From positions 291,105 to 355,104 of the forward strand of contig JAFVQD010000006.1 in assembly GCA_017504965.1 (NCBI GenBank): DNA of 64,000 nucleotides, given 5' to 3'. The position numbers were made by a program, and so were the translations under genes. This stretch comes from Bacteroidales bacterium. GTDB taxonomy: Bacteria; Bacteroidota; Bacteroidia; Bacteroidales; UBA932. The notes below the pieces were generated by a model. The model worked only from the letters and a program-made list of their open reading frames with translations. It was not told the DNA's origin and did not search any database. Positions 44,384 through 53,711 of this stretch are shown piece after piece (the first letter of the stretch is position 1; the number at the start of each line of letters is the position of its first letter).

Positions 44384-46703
44384 CGAGTGAAAGTTTTACA
44401 AGTTTACCCCCCATATCCACCACATAGAGATACTTACCGTCTATCACAGGATTTGCCAGGACAGGAAGTCCCATCTCAAATCTCCACACATAACTACCTT
44501 TATCTATAGTATTGCAATAGACATATCCGTCATTTGCACCATATATTATATTGTCCCCATAGAGGACGGGGTCACCTTCGATCGACATCTCATAACTCTT
44601 GGTATATGGAGATGTGTAGATCAGTGCCGGCATCGTGGTGGTATTCCATATCTGCGAGAAGTCATCAAATCGATAGCCGGTCATACCGTGATTTGATGTA
44701 CCTACCACCACTATACCATCCTTTATCAGCATCTTCGAGCGGGTGTTGAAAATATGCCCCTGCTTGACACGTCTGGTCTGCTCCCCGGTCCTGGGATCCA
44801 TCTCCACCAATGTCTGATATGCAGTAAAGTACCACTTCCCTTCGTGATAGACAGGTGTACCGGTACTGTATCGGGTCTCAGGATCGTTCTTCTGCCACAA
44901 GAGTTCTCCGGTAGCAGCATCGAAACCATATCTTGCCACCCAGTATGCGTTTACACACAGGACACCGTCAGCCACAGCGTATGTAGAGACATCTGTAATA
45001 CCTGTATTTCTCACCTCAGTGTTTTTCCACACCACAGTGCCATCCTTAGCTTTAAGGGCTCTCAAGTGAAGGCCTTGCCCCACATACACCATCCCATCAG
45101 AGTAACACACCCCTTGGGAATTGCAAGGGTGCATACCATCTGTTCTGAACTTGTACCTCCACACCTCCTGCCCATTCGATGGATCGAGGGCATATATCTG
45201 CGATGTGACATCGGAAGCAAAGAGAAGCCCCTCTGCCAGCACCATATTGTTTCTTACCGAACCGTCTGTCTTATAATACCATACCTCTTCACCTGTATTC
45301 TTATCTAAAGCGACCACACCACAATGCTCGCTCATCTGGTCATCCACAAGTGGAACATATATCAGATCACCCGACACAATAGGTGTTCCAAGCCCTCCAA
45401 GTCCCCTCATCTGACTCTCCCACACGACACCTTTGGGGAATTTCACCCCCTCCACTTTCACCCCGGCATCACTGAACAGGGCACCCACATATATTTTTTC
45501 ATCGGTGTATGGTACAGTACCCCGCCATCTGAACTGCCCCTCACGGGTCATATTCACAGCAGATTTACCCTGAATAATCCTTACATTCTCCACATCAGAT
45601 TTACCATCATAGACCACGGCAGAGATCTCCACCTTATCCCCCACAACCTTTCCTGTCGCTGCCATTTGCTTGGGGATAGGGTAATAATGGAGTTCGTTGG
45701 TAAGTTTCTCTCCATCCACAGTGAAAAGTCTCCAGGAAGATGGGGAGTGGTCGTTGCCCCCTTTATTAGGGGCAATGGTACATATCATCTGGACACCGTT
45801 CTTATTTACATAGTGGTAGTTCACGTGATTATGTCCGTAGATGTACCCTACAACATTGTATTCGGACAGATCAAGGGTCTGTGTATCTGTCTTAAGGACG
45901 AGATGCTCGGTATCACCCAGAACTCCGTGATTGAATATCACCACAGGTGTCCCCTCCGGTATACTCTCCAGATCCTTTCTCATCCAGTTATACACATCAT
46001 CGGGTGTATAAGAGGGGGTAGCATCTCCGATAAGCATAGGTGTAACCATATAGTGGACACCTTTTATATTAAATGAGTACCACACAGGGCCAAACTGATC
46101 TTCATATGGCTTCTCCCCATAGTCACGACCCTGAGAATCTTTATACCCTTTTATCAAATCGTGGTTACCCAAAGTGTATACCATCCTCACACCCACATCA
46201 TCGGTATTGAACTCGCTCCCTGTCAGCTGCAGACCGGGAGCGTAGCAGATATCACCGGTCATAGCCACGAAGTCGACCTTTTTTATCTCCATATAGGACT
46301 TGAAATCATCCATCCAGTCAAGGTATGTCCTCTCCTCTATATCTGACATCTGTATGAACTGCCCTGTATAGTCGTCGGCCCCGACAAGTCCGAAAGAGAC
46401 AGAAGATGGGACACCCTCTCTGATATCCACATAGAAAGGGGTGGTATGTCTGTATCCCGTAGGGGTATACAGTGTTATGAATCTGGATCTGTCTGTGGTC
46501 TCCAGAGAGAATACCCCTTCAGCATCTGTTTTCACAAGTGAGAATCCGTCAGAGACCACCACTCCCGCCAGAGGGGCCTCACCTGCATCCCTCACACCAT
46601 TGGAATTTGAATCCACAAACACGACCCCGCTCTGCCCATACAAGGTGCAGGCCACCATAAAAGAGGCGAGGGCCAAAACCACTTTTTTCATTTTGTTCAT
46701 CAT
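44373..46703 (-). CDS. exported calcineurin-like phosphoesterase fused to a PQQ-type beta-propeller
   Basis: The 776-residue protein has a signal peptide (about 1-24), an SdrD/CNA-B-like domain with a calcium-type loop (FVDSNSNGVRDAGE, about 28-105), a metallophosphoesterase domain (about 110-350: MTGDICY, LGNHDL, NHGVLG, GHNHVN; the usual DxH motif reads SDIE), a linker domain, and PQQ-like WD/propeller repeats (about 425-776, VALDKNTGEEVWYYKTDG, YALDPSNGQEVWRYK). ATGs at 46703 and 46691 are both possible. It is 3 bp after ddl and overlaps prmC. The substrate is unknown; the propeller may hold it or a partner. Confidence 0.85.
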   Translation of the reverse strand: MMNKMKKVVLALASFMVACTLYGQSGVVFVDSNSNGVRDAGEAPLAGVVVSDGFSLVKTDAEGVFSLETTDRSRFITLYTPTGYRHTTPFYVDIREGVPSSVSFGLVGADDYTGQFIQMSDIEERTYLDWMDDFKSYMEIKKVDFVAMTGDICYAPGLQLTGSEFNTDDVGVRMVYTLGNHDLIKGYKDSQGRDYGEKPYEDQFGPVWYSFNIKGVHYMVTPMLIGDATPSYTPDDVYNWMRKDLESIPEGTPVVIFNHGVLGDTEHLVLKTDTQTLDLSEYNVVGYIYGHNHVNYHYVNKNGVQMICTIAPNKGGNDHSPSSWRLFTVDGEKLTNELHYYPIPKQMAATGKVVGDKVEISAVVYDGKSDVENVRIIQGKSAVNMTREGQFRWRGTVPYTDEKIYVGALFSDAGVKVEGVKFPKGVVWESQMRGLGGLGTPIVSGDLIYVPLVDDQMSEHCGVVALDKNTGEEVWYYKTDGSVRNNMVLAEGLLFASDVTSQIYALDPSNGQEVWRYKFRTDGMHPCNSQGVCYSDGMVYVGQGLHLRALKAKDGTVVWKNTEVRNTGITDVSTYAVADGVLCVNAYWVARYGFDAATGELLWQKNDPETRYSTGTPVYHEGKWYFTAYQTLVEMDPRTGEQTRRVKQGHIFNTRSKMLIKDGIVVVGTSNHGMTGYRFDDFSQIWNTTTMPALIYTSPYTKSYEMSIEGDPVLYGDNIIYGANDGYVYCNTIDKGSYVWRFEMGLPVLANPVIDGKYLYVVDMGGKLVKLSLDDL

Positions 46704-46706
46704 CTG

Positions 46707-47672
46707 TCAGTTCTCTATAATATTGGATATGAACTCTTTCATATCTATCCCGGCTGCTCTGACCTGCTGAGGGACAAGACTGGTATCGGTCATACCGGGG
46801 ATAGGGTTGATCTCCAGGAAATAGGGGTCATCACCTTTGAGAATATAGTCCATCCTTACGAGTCCGTGACACCCGAAGCGTCTGTATATCCTCTTGGTCG
46901 CTGCCGCTATTTTATCGTAAACAGACTGTGGAATATCTGCAGGACACACCTCTTCGCTGGCTCCCAAATATTTGGCTTCGTAGTCAAAATACTCATTCTT
47001 GGGGATGATCTCTGTAGCAGGGAGTGTCTTCAACTCTCCCCCCACCTTATAGATACCCATAGTCAGTTCACGGCCGGTAATGCACTCCTCTATCAGCACA
47101 CTGTCATCCTCTCTAAATGCATATTCTATAGCTGCATCGAGCTCCTCGACCCTCTTCACTTTGGTTATACCGAAGCTGCTTCCTCCCTGATTGGGCTTCA
47201 CAAACAGAGGGAGTCCCAGTTTGTCCACTATCTCCTGAGGAGAATAACTGTCGCCCTTCCTGAGAAAATGGTCCTTCGCCAGCACTATGCCTGCCTCTTT
47301 CAGATATGTCTTGCAGGCAAATTTGTCAAATGCAAGGGTAGATGTCATCGCTGTACACCCTGTATGGGGAAGTTCTATCAACTCGAAATAGGCCTGGAGC
47401 TGACCATTCTCCCCCGGAGTGCCGTGTATCATTATGAAAGCCTTGTCAAATGTGATCTTCCTGCCGTCGTGAACAAATGAAAAATCGGATCTGTCGATCT
47501 GCTCACTCTCTCCGTCAGGGAGGAGGACTTTCCAGCTCTCTTTGGTCATAAATACCTCATAAGGGTCATATTTGAGGGGATCTATATTTCGGAAAACATT
47601 TTTCCCGCTCTTTACGGATACCTCCCACTCTGATGAGTATCCACCGTAGATCAAGGCTATTTTCGGTTTCAT
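46707..47672 (-). CDS. ddl: D-alanine--D-alanine ligase
   Basis: Ddl makes the D-Ala-D-Ala dipeptide that caps the peptidoglycan stem. The 321-residue ATP-grasp enzyme shows YGGYSSEWEVSVKSG at the N-terminus, MIHGTPGENGQLQAYF, FVKPNQGGSSFG, the catalytic EECITGRELTMGI and the metal-binding FLEINPIPGMT. Length is slightly under the 340-370 common elsewhere but normal for Bacteroidota. It lies 3 bp after the PBP1A gene, so precursor synthesis and wall polymerisation share a transcript. Confidence 0.97.
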   Translation of the reverse strand: MKPKIALIYGGYSSEWEVSVKSGKNVFRNIDPLKYDPYEVFMTKESWKVLLPDGESEQIDRSDFSFVHDGRKITFDKAFIMIHGTPGENGQLQAYFELIELPHTGCTAMTSTLAFDKFACKTYLKEAGIVLAKDHFLRKGDSYSPQEIVDKLGLPLFVKPNQGGSSFGITKVKRVEELDAAIEYAFREDDSVLIEECITGRELTMGIYKVGGELKTLPATEIIPKNEYFDYEAKYLGASEEVCPADIPQSVYDKIAAATKRIYRRFGCHGLVRMDYILKGDDPYFLEINPIPGMTDTSLVPQQVRAAGIDMKEFISNIIEN

Positions 47673-47675
47673 AGG

Positions 47676-50030
47676 CTAAAAGAACATATCGTCTGATTGG
47701 GTAGTGGTCACAGTGGCATCTGCATCACTTCCGTCGCAGTCCAGATTGAGGACAAGTCCCGGAGGTGCGAGGAATTTGTCGTCGTGAGATATACCAAGTG
47801 TACCATCTTCAATAACTTTCTGCATAAAGATACCCCAGATAGGGAGGGCCATATTCGATCCTCCACCCAAAGCCAGGGACTCAAAGTGCACCTGCCTGTC
47901 CTCTGCACCCACCCAGGCACCTGCAGTGAGTTTGGGAGTATACCCTATAAACCAACCATCAGACTGGTCATTGGTGGTACCGGTCTTGCCTGCCACCTGC
48001 CCCTTCATCCCATATTTCCATTTCAGTCTTCCTGCGGTTCCCTCATTTACCACACCCTGCATCAGGTTTACCATAAGGTATGCTGTAGATTCGCTGACAG
48101 ACTCCCTCTTTCGTGGGGCAAAGTTTCCGAGGACATTGCCGTCGTGGTCCTCTATCCTGGTCACCATCATAGGGCTGATATTCACACCCCTGCTGGGAAA
48201 TGTGTTATACGCACTCACCATCTCCATCACTGTGATGTCTGCCGGCCCTACACATAGTGAAGGGACTGCAGGAAGATATGTGGTGATCCCCAGTTTGCGG
48301 CACATATCGACCATAGCATTGGGGCCGAACTGCTTCATAAGATAGGCTGAGATATTGTTGCTACTCTTGGTCAATCCCCATTTGAGTGTAACTGTCTGAC
48401 CGATCCACTCAGCCTTGTCTGTACTCTTTGGGGTCCAGGTGGTATCACCCACAATAAAGGTCTGTGGGACATTTACCACCTTGTCACAAGGGGTATACCC
48501 CTCCTGCATAGCGAGAGTATAGAGGAAAGGCTTGATAGTGGAGCCCACCTGACGTTTGGTCTGACGGGCATTGTCATATTTGAAATATCTGTAATTTGGG
48601 CCACCCACATAAGCTTTAATGTTACCGGTGTGGGGCTCCATAGCGATAAATGCAGCCCTCAGGAACGACTTGTAGTGTCTGATGGAGTCATTCGGAGTCA
48701 TAACGGTGTCCACATAGCCGTTTTTATTCCAGGCGAAGACCCTCATCTTGGTTTTGGTGTCAAAACTTTTGGCTATCTCCTCTGCACTCGCCCCTGCCGC
48801 TTTCATATTGCGGTAGCGGTCACTCCACCTTCTGGCCTGCTGCATAAGGAGATCGATGGTCTCCTGGGGGACATCGAGGGCAAAAGGCTTGTTTGGTTTG
48901 CGCCTCATATCATTATTGAACGATTTCTGAAGATCTTTTGACAGGTGCTCCACCACCGCCTCCTCTGCGTAGCGCTGCATTTTGGAGTTAAGGGTGGTGT
49001 ATATTTTGAGACCGTCCTTATCCAGGCTGTACTTTGTACCGTCAGGTTTCAGGTTCTTATTGAGCCAGCCATAAAGGGGATCCTCCTCCCAAAGGACTTT
49101 GTCCGCTTCGTAGTCCTCTTTAAAATAGTATGCAGATTTCTTAGGCTCGGATGCATTCATATACCTGCGGAGCATATCCCTGAAGTACGGTGCAAGACCG
49201 GCATTGTGGTCCTGCTGCCTGTAGGACAATACTATCGGAAGTGCCACTATAGAGTCGTATGCAGCCTGATCCAGGAATCCATATTTGTTCATCTGGGAGA
49301 GGACGTGGTTCCTCCTCCCTATCGAACGGTCATAGTTCAGTACCGGGTTATATCTGGTAGGTTTGTTTACCATTCCGACCAGAGTGGCGCTCTCTTCCAC
49401 ATTCAGTTCCCAGGGCTCTTTGGCAAAAAATGTCTGCGATGCAGCCTTGATACCGTAAGCATTGCTCCCGAAGAATATGGCATTCATATACATAGCCATT
49501 ATCTCATCCTTAGTGTAGTTCCTTTCGAGCTTTACGGCAGTAATCCACTCTTTGAACTTGCTCACTACCAGTTTGAACTCCTTATGTCCGGGGAATTTGG
49601 CACTGGTGGTATCCCTCGGGAAAAGGGTCTTGGCCAGCTGCTGGGTGATGGTACTGCCACCACCGGAGCTTGCATCCCTCATCACCAGGGTCTTCACTGC
49701 CACACGGGCCAAACCTCTGAAGTCGATACCGGCGTGCCTGTAGAATCTGATATCTTCGGTAGCCACTGCCGCATTCACGAGATTGGGTGAAAGATCTTTA
49801 AACTTCACATAGCTCCTGTTCTCTATGTGATAGGTATTGATCACTTCTCCATCTTCCGAAATAAGTTCGGTGGCCAATTTGCTTTTAGGATTTTCCAGCT
49901 CTTCAAATGAGGGGATCTCAGCAAAAACCCCTACACAGAATATAAAAAGGAAGAGTGCCAAAAATGGTGTGAACACCACTATCCACATCCATTTGATCCA
50001 CTTTTTTCTGCTATTTTCGTTCATCTTCAC
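47676..50030 (-). CDS. bifunctional penicillin-binding protein 1A
   Basis: This class A PBP polymerises lipid II and cross-links the strands. The 784-residue protein has a short cytoplasmic basic tail, one transmembrane helix (about 13-36), a GT51 glycosyltransferase domain (ATEDIRFYRHAGIDFRG with catalytic Glu, GGGSTITQQLAK) and a transpeptidase domain with all three motifs: GSTIKPF (nucleophile Ser), SSN and KTGTTND. A start two codons later is possible. It leads the run with ddl, the phosphoesterase/PQQ gene and prmC. Confidence 0.95.
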   Translation of the reverse strand: MKMNENSRKKWIKWMWIVVFTPFLALFLFIFCVGVFAEIPSFEELENPKSKLATELISEDGEVINTYHIENRSYVKFKDLSPNLVNAAVATEDIRFYRHAGIDFRGLARVAVKTLVMRDASSGGGSTITQQLAKTLFPRDTTSAKFPGHKEFKLVVSKFKEWITAVKLERNYTKDEIMAMYMNAIFFGSNAYGIKAASQTFFAKEPWELNVEESATLVGMVNKPTRYNPVLNYDRSIGRRNHVLSQMNKYGFLDQAAYDSIVALPIVLSYRQQDHNAGLAPYFRDMLRRYMNASEPKKSAYYFKEDYEADKVLWEEDPLYGWLNKNLKPDGTKYSLDKDGLKIYTTLNSKMQRYAEEAVVEHLSKDLQKSFNNDMRRKPNKPFALDVPQETIDLLMQQARRWSDRYRNMKAAGASAEEIAKSFDTKTKMRVFAWNKNGYVDTVMTPNDSIRHYKSFLRAAFIAMEPHTGNIKAYVGGPNYRYFKYDNARQTKRQVGSTIKPFLYTLAMQEGYTPCDKVVNVPQTFIVGDTTWTPKSTDKAEWIGQTVTLKWGLTKSSNNISAYLMKQFGPNAMVDMCRKLGITTYLPAVPSLCVGPADITVMEMVSAYNTFPSRGVNISPMMVTRIEDHDGNVLGNFAPRKRESVSESTAYLMVNLMQGVVNEGTAGRLKWKYGMKGQVAGKTGTTNDQSDGWFIGYTPKLTAGAWVGAEDRQVHFESLALGGGSNMALPIWGIFMQKVIEDGTLGISHDDKFLAPPGLVLNLDCDGSDADATVTTTQSDDMFF

Positions 50031-50045
50031 AATCTTTATAATTCA

Positions 50046-50053
50046 CAAATTTA
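50046..50053 (-). promoter_or_regulatory. -7 box for the PBP1A-ddl run
   Basis: TAAATTTG on the minus strand fits TAnnTTTG exactly, 15 bp before the PBP1A start. Confidence 0.5.
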
Positions 50054-50118
50054 GACAAAAATTTGGTTTTTATCTCACTTTATCCTTTACTTTGCACCCT
50101 CGTTGACAAATGTGCATT

Positions 50119-52404
50119 ATGGGAGAGAATCTAGTTATTGTTGAGTCTCCGGCAAAAGCCAAGACTATCGAAAAGTTTTTAGGTAAGGATTTCACAGTCA
50201 AATCAAGCTTCGGACATATTCGCGACCTGGCCAAGAAAAATCTTGGAATCGACACCGAAAACGGTTTCACCCCTGAATACATCGTATCTGAAGAGAAACA
50301 AAAGGTGGTCTCTTCTCTTAAAGAGTCTGCTTCAAAGGCGAAGATGGTATGGCTCGCATCCGATGAGGACCGCGAGGGAGAGGCGATAGCCTGGCACCTG
50401 GCTGAGACATTGGGACTCGACCCTGCAAAAACCAAACGCATTGTTTTCCACGAGATTACAAAGGATGCTATCCTTAATGCCATCGAAAACCCCAGAGATA
50501 TAGACACAAACCTGGTGCACGCACAGCAGGCCAGAAGGGTTCTTGACCGACTGGTAGGCTTCGAATTGTCACCCATCCTATGGAAAAAGGTCAAACCACA
50601 GCTCTCTGCAGGTCGCGTCCAGTCTGCAGCACTTCGCCTGATCGTAGACAGGGAGAGGGAGATCCTCGGTTTCGCGTCGCACCCATATTTTAAGGTAGAG
50701 GCCATATTCCACCCCAGTGGAGCACCTGCAGCGGTAAAATTGAAGAGTTCTCTCGAGAAGAAGTTTGCCTCTGAGGCAGATGCCCGCGAGTTCCTCGAGA
50801 ATTGCGCCGGGGCGCAATTCCATATTGAATCCATCGAGAAGAAGGATGTGGTACGCACCCCAGCACCCCCCTTTACCACCTCATCCCTACAGCAGGAGGC
50901 TTCACGCAAATACGGCTTCTCTGTAAGCCAGACTATGAGCATCGCGCAGCGTCTGTATGAATCGGGTCTCATCACCTATATGCGTACCGACTCTACAAAC
51001 CTCTCAAAGCTGGCCCTCAACACTGCAAAAAAGAGCATCGAGGCTCTATATGGAGCGGAATATTCAAAAACAAGACAATACAAAACCAAATCGAAAGGTG
51101 CTCAGGAGGCCCACGAGGCCATCCGCCCCACCTATCTCGACAGAACTTCCATAGAGGGGACAGCACAGGAGAAAAAACTCTACGATCTGATCTGGAAAAG
51201 GACCATCGCTTCACAGATGGCAGACGCCAAACTGGAGAAGACAGATATAGGGATCGCTTCTGACAGATTTGAAGAAAAATTCGCTGCACAAGGCTCCCAG
51301 GTCATTTTCGACGGATTCCTGAAAGTGTATATGGAGTCCCACGATGATGAACAGAACTCAGAAGAGGCAGATCTTCTCCCTGCACTGGCTATGGGTCAGA
51401 ATATGGAGCAGGTGGAGATATCAGCCACAGAAAAATACACCGCCAAACCTCTCCGCTATACCGAAGCTTCACTCGTAAAGAAAATGGAGGAGCTGGGTAT
51501 CGGAAGACCATCCACCTACGCACCCACTATCACCACCCTTACCCAGAGGGGATATGTGACCAAGGACAACAGAAAAGGGGAGGAGAAGGAGGTGATCACC
51601 CTCAAACTGAAAAAAGGGGAGATCAGCAGAGGTGTAAAAAGCGAAGTTATCGGCTCAGAGAAGGGAAAACTCTGCCCTGAAGATATAGGAATCATCGTTA
51701 CAGATTTTCTGGATGAGCACTTCCCATCGATTATTGACTACGGATTTACTGCCAAAGTGGAGGAGAACTTCGACAAGATAGCAGCAGGCAAACTGGTCTG
51801 GAACAAACCTATCAAAGAGTTCTACACACCGTTCCACGAAGGTGTGGAGAAGACCCTTCACGACGCTATGCCCAAAAATGCCGAGAGGATTATCGGCACC
51901 GATCCTGCCACAGGAAAGAGTGTAGTAGCAAGAATGGGTCGCTTCGGGCCACTGGTACAGATCGGTGATGCTGATGACAAGGAGAAGAAATTTGCAAGTC
52001 TCCCTAAAGGGAAACTTATCGAGAGCCTGACTCTGGAGGAGGCACTGAATCTCTTCAAACTTCCCCGCACACTCGGTGAATGGGAAGGGAAAGAGATCAC
52101 CTGCTCATCGGGGAGGTTCGGACCATACATCAAAGTGGGGAGCAGCTTTATCTCTATAGGTAAAAAGGACCCTTACACCTTTGATTTGGAGAGCGCCATA
52201 GAACTTATAAAAGAGCACCGGGAAAAACAGGCGAAACAGCACATCAAAGAGTTCCCTGAAAACGATATAGCTATCCTCAACGGAAGGTTCGGGCCATATA
52301 TAAAACACGCAGGTAACAATTATAAGATACCTAAAGGTACTAATGCAGAGGAAATTACACTCGAAGAGTGTCAGAACATCATAACAAACTATAAGAAAAA
52401 GTAG
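50119..52404 (+). CDS. topA: DNA topoisomerase I
   Basis: TopA relaxes negative supercoils by single-strand passage. I start at 50119 (MGENLVIVESPAKAKTIEKF); an ATG at 50110 adds three residues. The Toprim domain (VIVESPAKAKT, SDEDREGEAIAWH) and the nucleophile Tyr287 in GLITYMRTDSTN are present. Instead of zinc fingers the C-terminus has repeats of the RFGPYIK type (GRFGPLVQIG, GRFGPYIKVG, GRFGPYIKHAG), about 590-760. The 761-residue length fits Bacteroidota TopA. The gap upstream has only a near-match promoter box (TTACTTTG, 50087-50094). Confidence 0.96.
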   Translation: MGENLVIVESPAKAKTIEKFLGKDFTVKSSFGHIRDLAKKNLGIDTENGFTPEYIVSEEKQKVVSSLKESASKAKMVWLASDEDREGEAIAWHLAETLGLDPAKTKRIVFHEITKDAILNAIENPRDIDTNLVHAQQARRVLDRLVGFELSPILWKKVKPQLSAGRVQSAALRLIVDREREILGFASHPYFKVEAIFHPSGAPAAVKLKSSLEKKFASEADAREFLENCAGAQFHIESIEKKDVVRTPAPPFTTSSLQQEASRKYGFSVSQTMSIAQRLYESGLITYMRTDSTNLSKLALNTAKKSIEALYGAEYSKTRQYKTKSKGAQEAHEAIRPTYLDRTSIEGTAQEKKLYDLIWKRTIASQMADAKLEKTDIGIASDRFEEKFAAQGSQVIFDGFLKVYMESHDDEQNSEEADLLPALAMGQNMEQVEISATEKYTAKPLRYTEASLVKKMEELGIGRPSTYAPTITTLTQRGYVTKDNRKGEEKEVITLKLKKGEISRGVKSEVIGSEKGKLCPEDIGIIVTDFLDEHFPSIIDYGFTAKVEENFDKIAAGKLVWNKPIKEFYTPFHEGVEKTLHDAMPKNAERIIGTDPATGKSVVARMGRFGPLVQIGDADDKEKKFASLPKGKLIESLTLEEALNLFKLPRTLGEWEGKEITCSSGRFGPYIKVGSSFISIGKKDPYTFDLESAIELIKEHREKQAKQHIKEFPENDIAILNGRFGPYIKHAGNNYKIPKGTNAEEITLEECQNIITNYKKK

Positions 52405-52435
52405 TTTCAAAGTATAATCTTTTGCAGATTTTGCT

Positions 52436-52443
52436 TAATTTTG
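52436..52443 (+). promoter_or_regulatory. -7 box for the Lrp/AsnC-type gene
   Basis: TAATTTTG fits TAnnTTTG exactly, 23 bp before the ATG at 52467. Confidence 0.45.
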
Positions 52444-52466
52444 CGTGAAATCTAACAATAAAGATT

Positions 52467-52946
52467 ATGACTAAGTCCCAAATTGACAAAACCGACCAGA
52501 AGATCTTGTCATTCCTGGTAAAGAATGCAAGAATGCCCTTTCTGGAGATCGCACGTGAGTGCGGTGTGTCCGGTGCGGCTATCCATCAGAGAGTCAAAAA
52601 AATGGAGAGCCTCGGCATCATTACCGGATCTCGTCTGTTAGTTAAGCCCCAAACTCTCGGACTTAATGTATGCGCCTTTGTAGGCGTCCAGCTCTCCCAA
52701 GCGAGCAAATACTCGGAGGTAATCGAACATTTCAAAAAAATCTCTGAGGTGGTAGAGTGCCATTTTGTAACCGGCACCCACGCTCTTCTTGTAAAACTTT
52801 ACTGCTTTAACCACGACCACTTGATGAAAGTGCTTATCAACACCATTCAGAATATCCCTTATGTGGAAAAAACTGAAACCTGGGTGTCACTTGACCAGGC
52901 GATCGAAAGACAAATCTGGGTTAAAGACTATCCGAACCAAGACTGA
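52467..52946 (+). CDS. Lrp/AsnC-family transcriptional regulator
   Basis: The 159-residue protein has the N-terminal winged helix-turn-helix (QKILSFLVKNARMPFLEIA, GAAIHQRVKKMESLGII in part) and the C-terminal RAM/AsnC ligand-binding domain (VGVQLSQASKYSEVIEHF, VTGTHALLVKLYC). Such regulators sense amino acids and act locally or globally; the ligand is unknown. Its 3' end overlaps that of ispD on the other strand by 26 bp. Confidence 0.93.
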   Translation: MTKSQIDKTDQKILSFLVKNARMPFLEIARECGVSGAAIHQRVKKMESLGIITGSRLLVKPQTLGLNVCAFVGVQLSQASKYSEVIEHFKKISEVVECHFVTGTHALLVKLYCFNHDHLMKVLINTIQNIPYVEKTETWVSLDQAIERQIWVKDYPNQD

Positions 52947-53616
52947 TAAGAGCTCTCGAGAGGGTCATATCCTCCGGAGTGGTAATTTTTATATTATAGC
53001 GGGTTCCCTCACAGAAACAAAGGGGGTAACCCGCTTTTTCCACCACAGAGGCATCATCTGTAAACTCTGTGGAAAAGGCTTGCTCATAGCTCTTTAACAA
53101 GATATCTGATCTGAATATCTGAGGGGTCTGCACAGAATAGTACTTATCCCTGTCGACATATACATAATCACCTTTCCCATCCACCATCCTCATAGACTCA
53201 ACACTTTTCATACAGGGGATGGCTACCCCCTTCTCTTCTGCCAGATTATAAATCTCTATCAGTTTGGCTTCCGAAATGAAAGGTCTTACTCCATCGTGAA
53301 CAGCCACCACTGCCCCTTCTGGAACATACTTGAGACCGTTTTTCACAGAGTGGAATCTGGTGATGCCGCCATCCACCAGAATATGGCTAAAGGAGAATCC
53401 GCTCTCCCGACAGTAACTTTTCCAGGACTCTTTGGCATCTTTATTCATCACCAGAATAATCTTGACCTGAAACGGGAGGTTAAGGAAGCGCTCTACAGTA
53501 TATCTCAAAATGGGTTTCCCCTCTATTTCAAGCATTTGTTTGGGGACTGCCGCACCCATTCTGGTACCACTTCCACCCGCTGTGATAATCGCATATCTCG
53601 GAGCCATTTTTTCCAT
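52921..53616 (-). CDS. ispD: 2-C-methyl-D-erythritol 4-phosphate cytidylyltransferase
   Basis: IspD joins CTP and methylerythritol phosphate in the MEP pathway. The 231-residue protein has the nucleotide-binding AGGSGTRMGAAVPKQ (with the catalytic Arg and Lys), VAVHDGVRPF, and QTPQIFRSD. A start three codons in (MAPRYAII) is also possible. ispF is in the same window but 46 kb away. The gene ends inside the last 26 bp of the facing Lrp-type gene, which leaves no room for a terminator. Confidence 0.96.
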   Translation of the reverse strand: MEKMAPRYAIITAGGSGTRMGAAVPKQMLEIEGKPILRYTVERFLNLPFQVKIILVMNKDAKESWKSYCRESGFSFSHILVDGGITRFHSVKNGLKYVPEGAVVAVHDGVRPFISEAKLIEIYNLAEEKGVAIPCMKSVESMRMVDGKGDYVYVDRDKYYSVQTPQIFRSDILLKSYEQAFSTEFTDDASVVEKAGYPLCFCEGTRYNIKITTPEDMTLSRALISLGSDSL

Positions 53617-53642
53617 CTCGTTTTTTTGTCAAAATATTTACA

Positions 53643-53650
53643 CAAATATA
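53643..53650 (-). promoter_or_regulatory. -7 box for ispD
   Basis: TATATTTG on the minus strand fits TAnnTTTG exactly, 26 bp before the ispD start. The facing purH side of this 95-bp gap has no exact box, only T-rich near matches. Confidence 0.45.
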
Positions 53651-53711
53651 GCCCTTATATCTTTATTTTTTGTATTTTTACAACCTATTTTTAACCTCAA
53701 ATCAAGTACAG

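Noticed and set aside
45324..46076. Open frame of 250 codons antisense to the phosphoesterase/PQQ gene
   Set aside because: The translation is rich in His, Ile and Tyr without domain pattern; the opposite frame has convincing domains.
48945..49790. Open frame of 281 codons antisense to the PBP1A gene
   Set aside because: It is a mirror of the conserved PBP1A frame and has no recognisable domain.
50087..50094. TTACTTTG as topA promoter box
   Set aside because: One mismatch at the second base of TAnnTTTG; kept only as a near match in the topA entry.
50070..50975. Open frame of 301 codons antisense to topA
   Set aside because: Ser/Arg-rich translation without domain pattern, opposite an unmistakable TopA.
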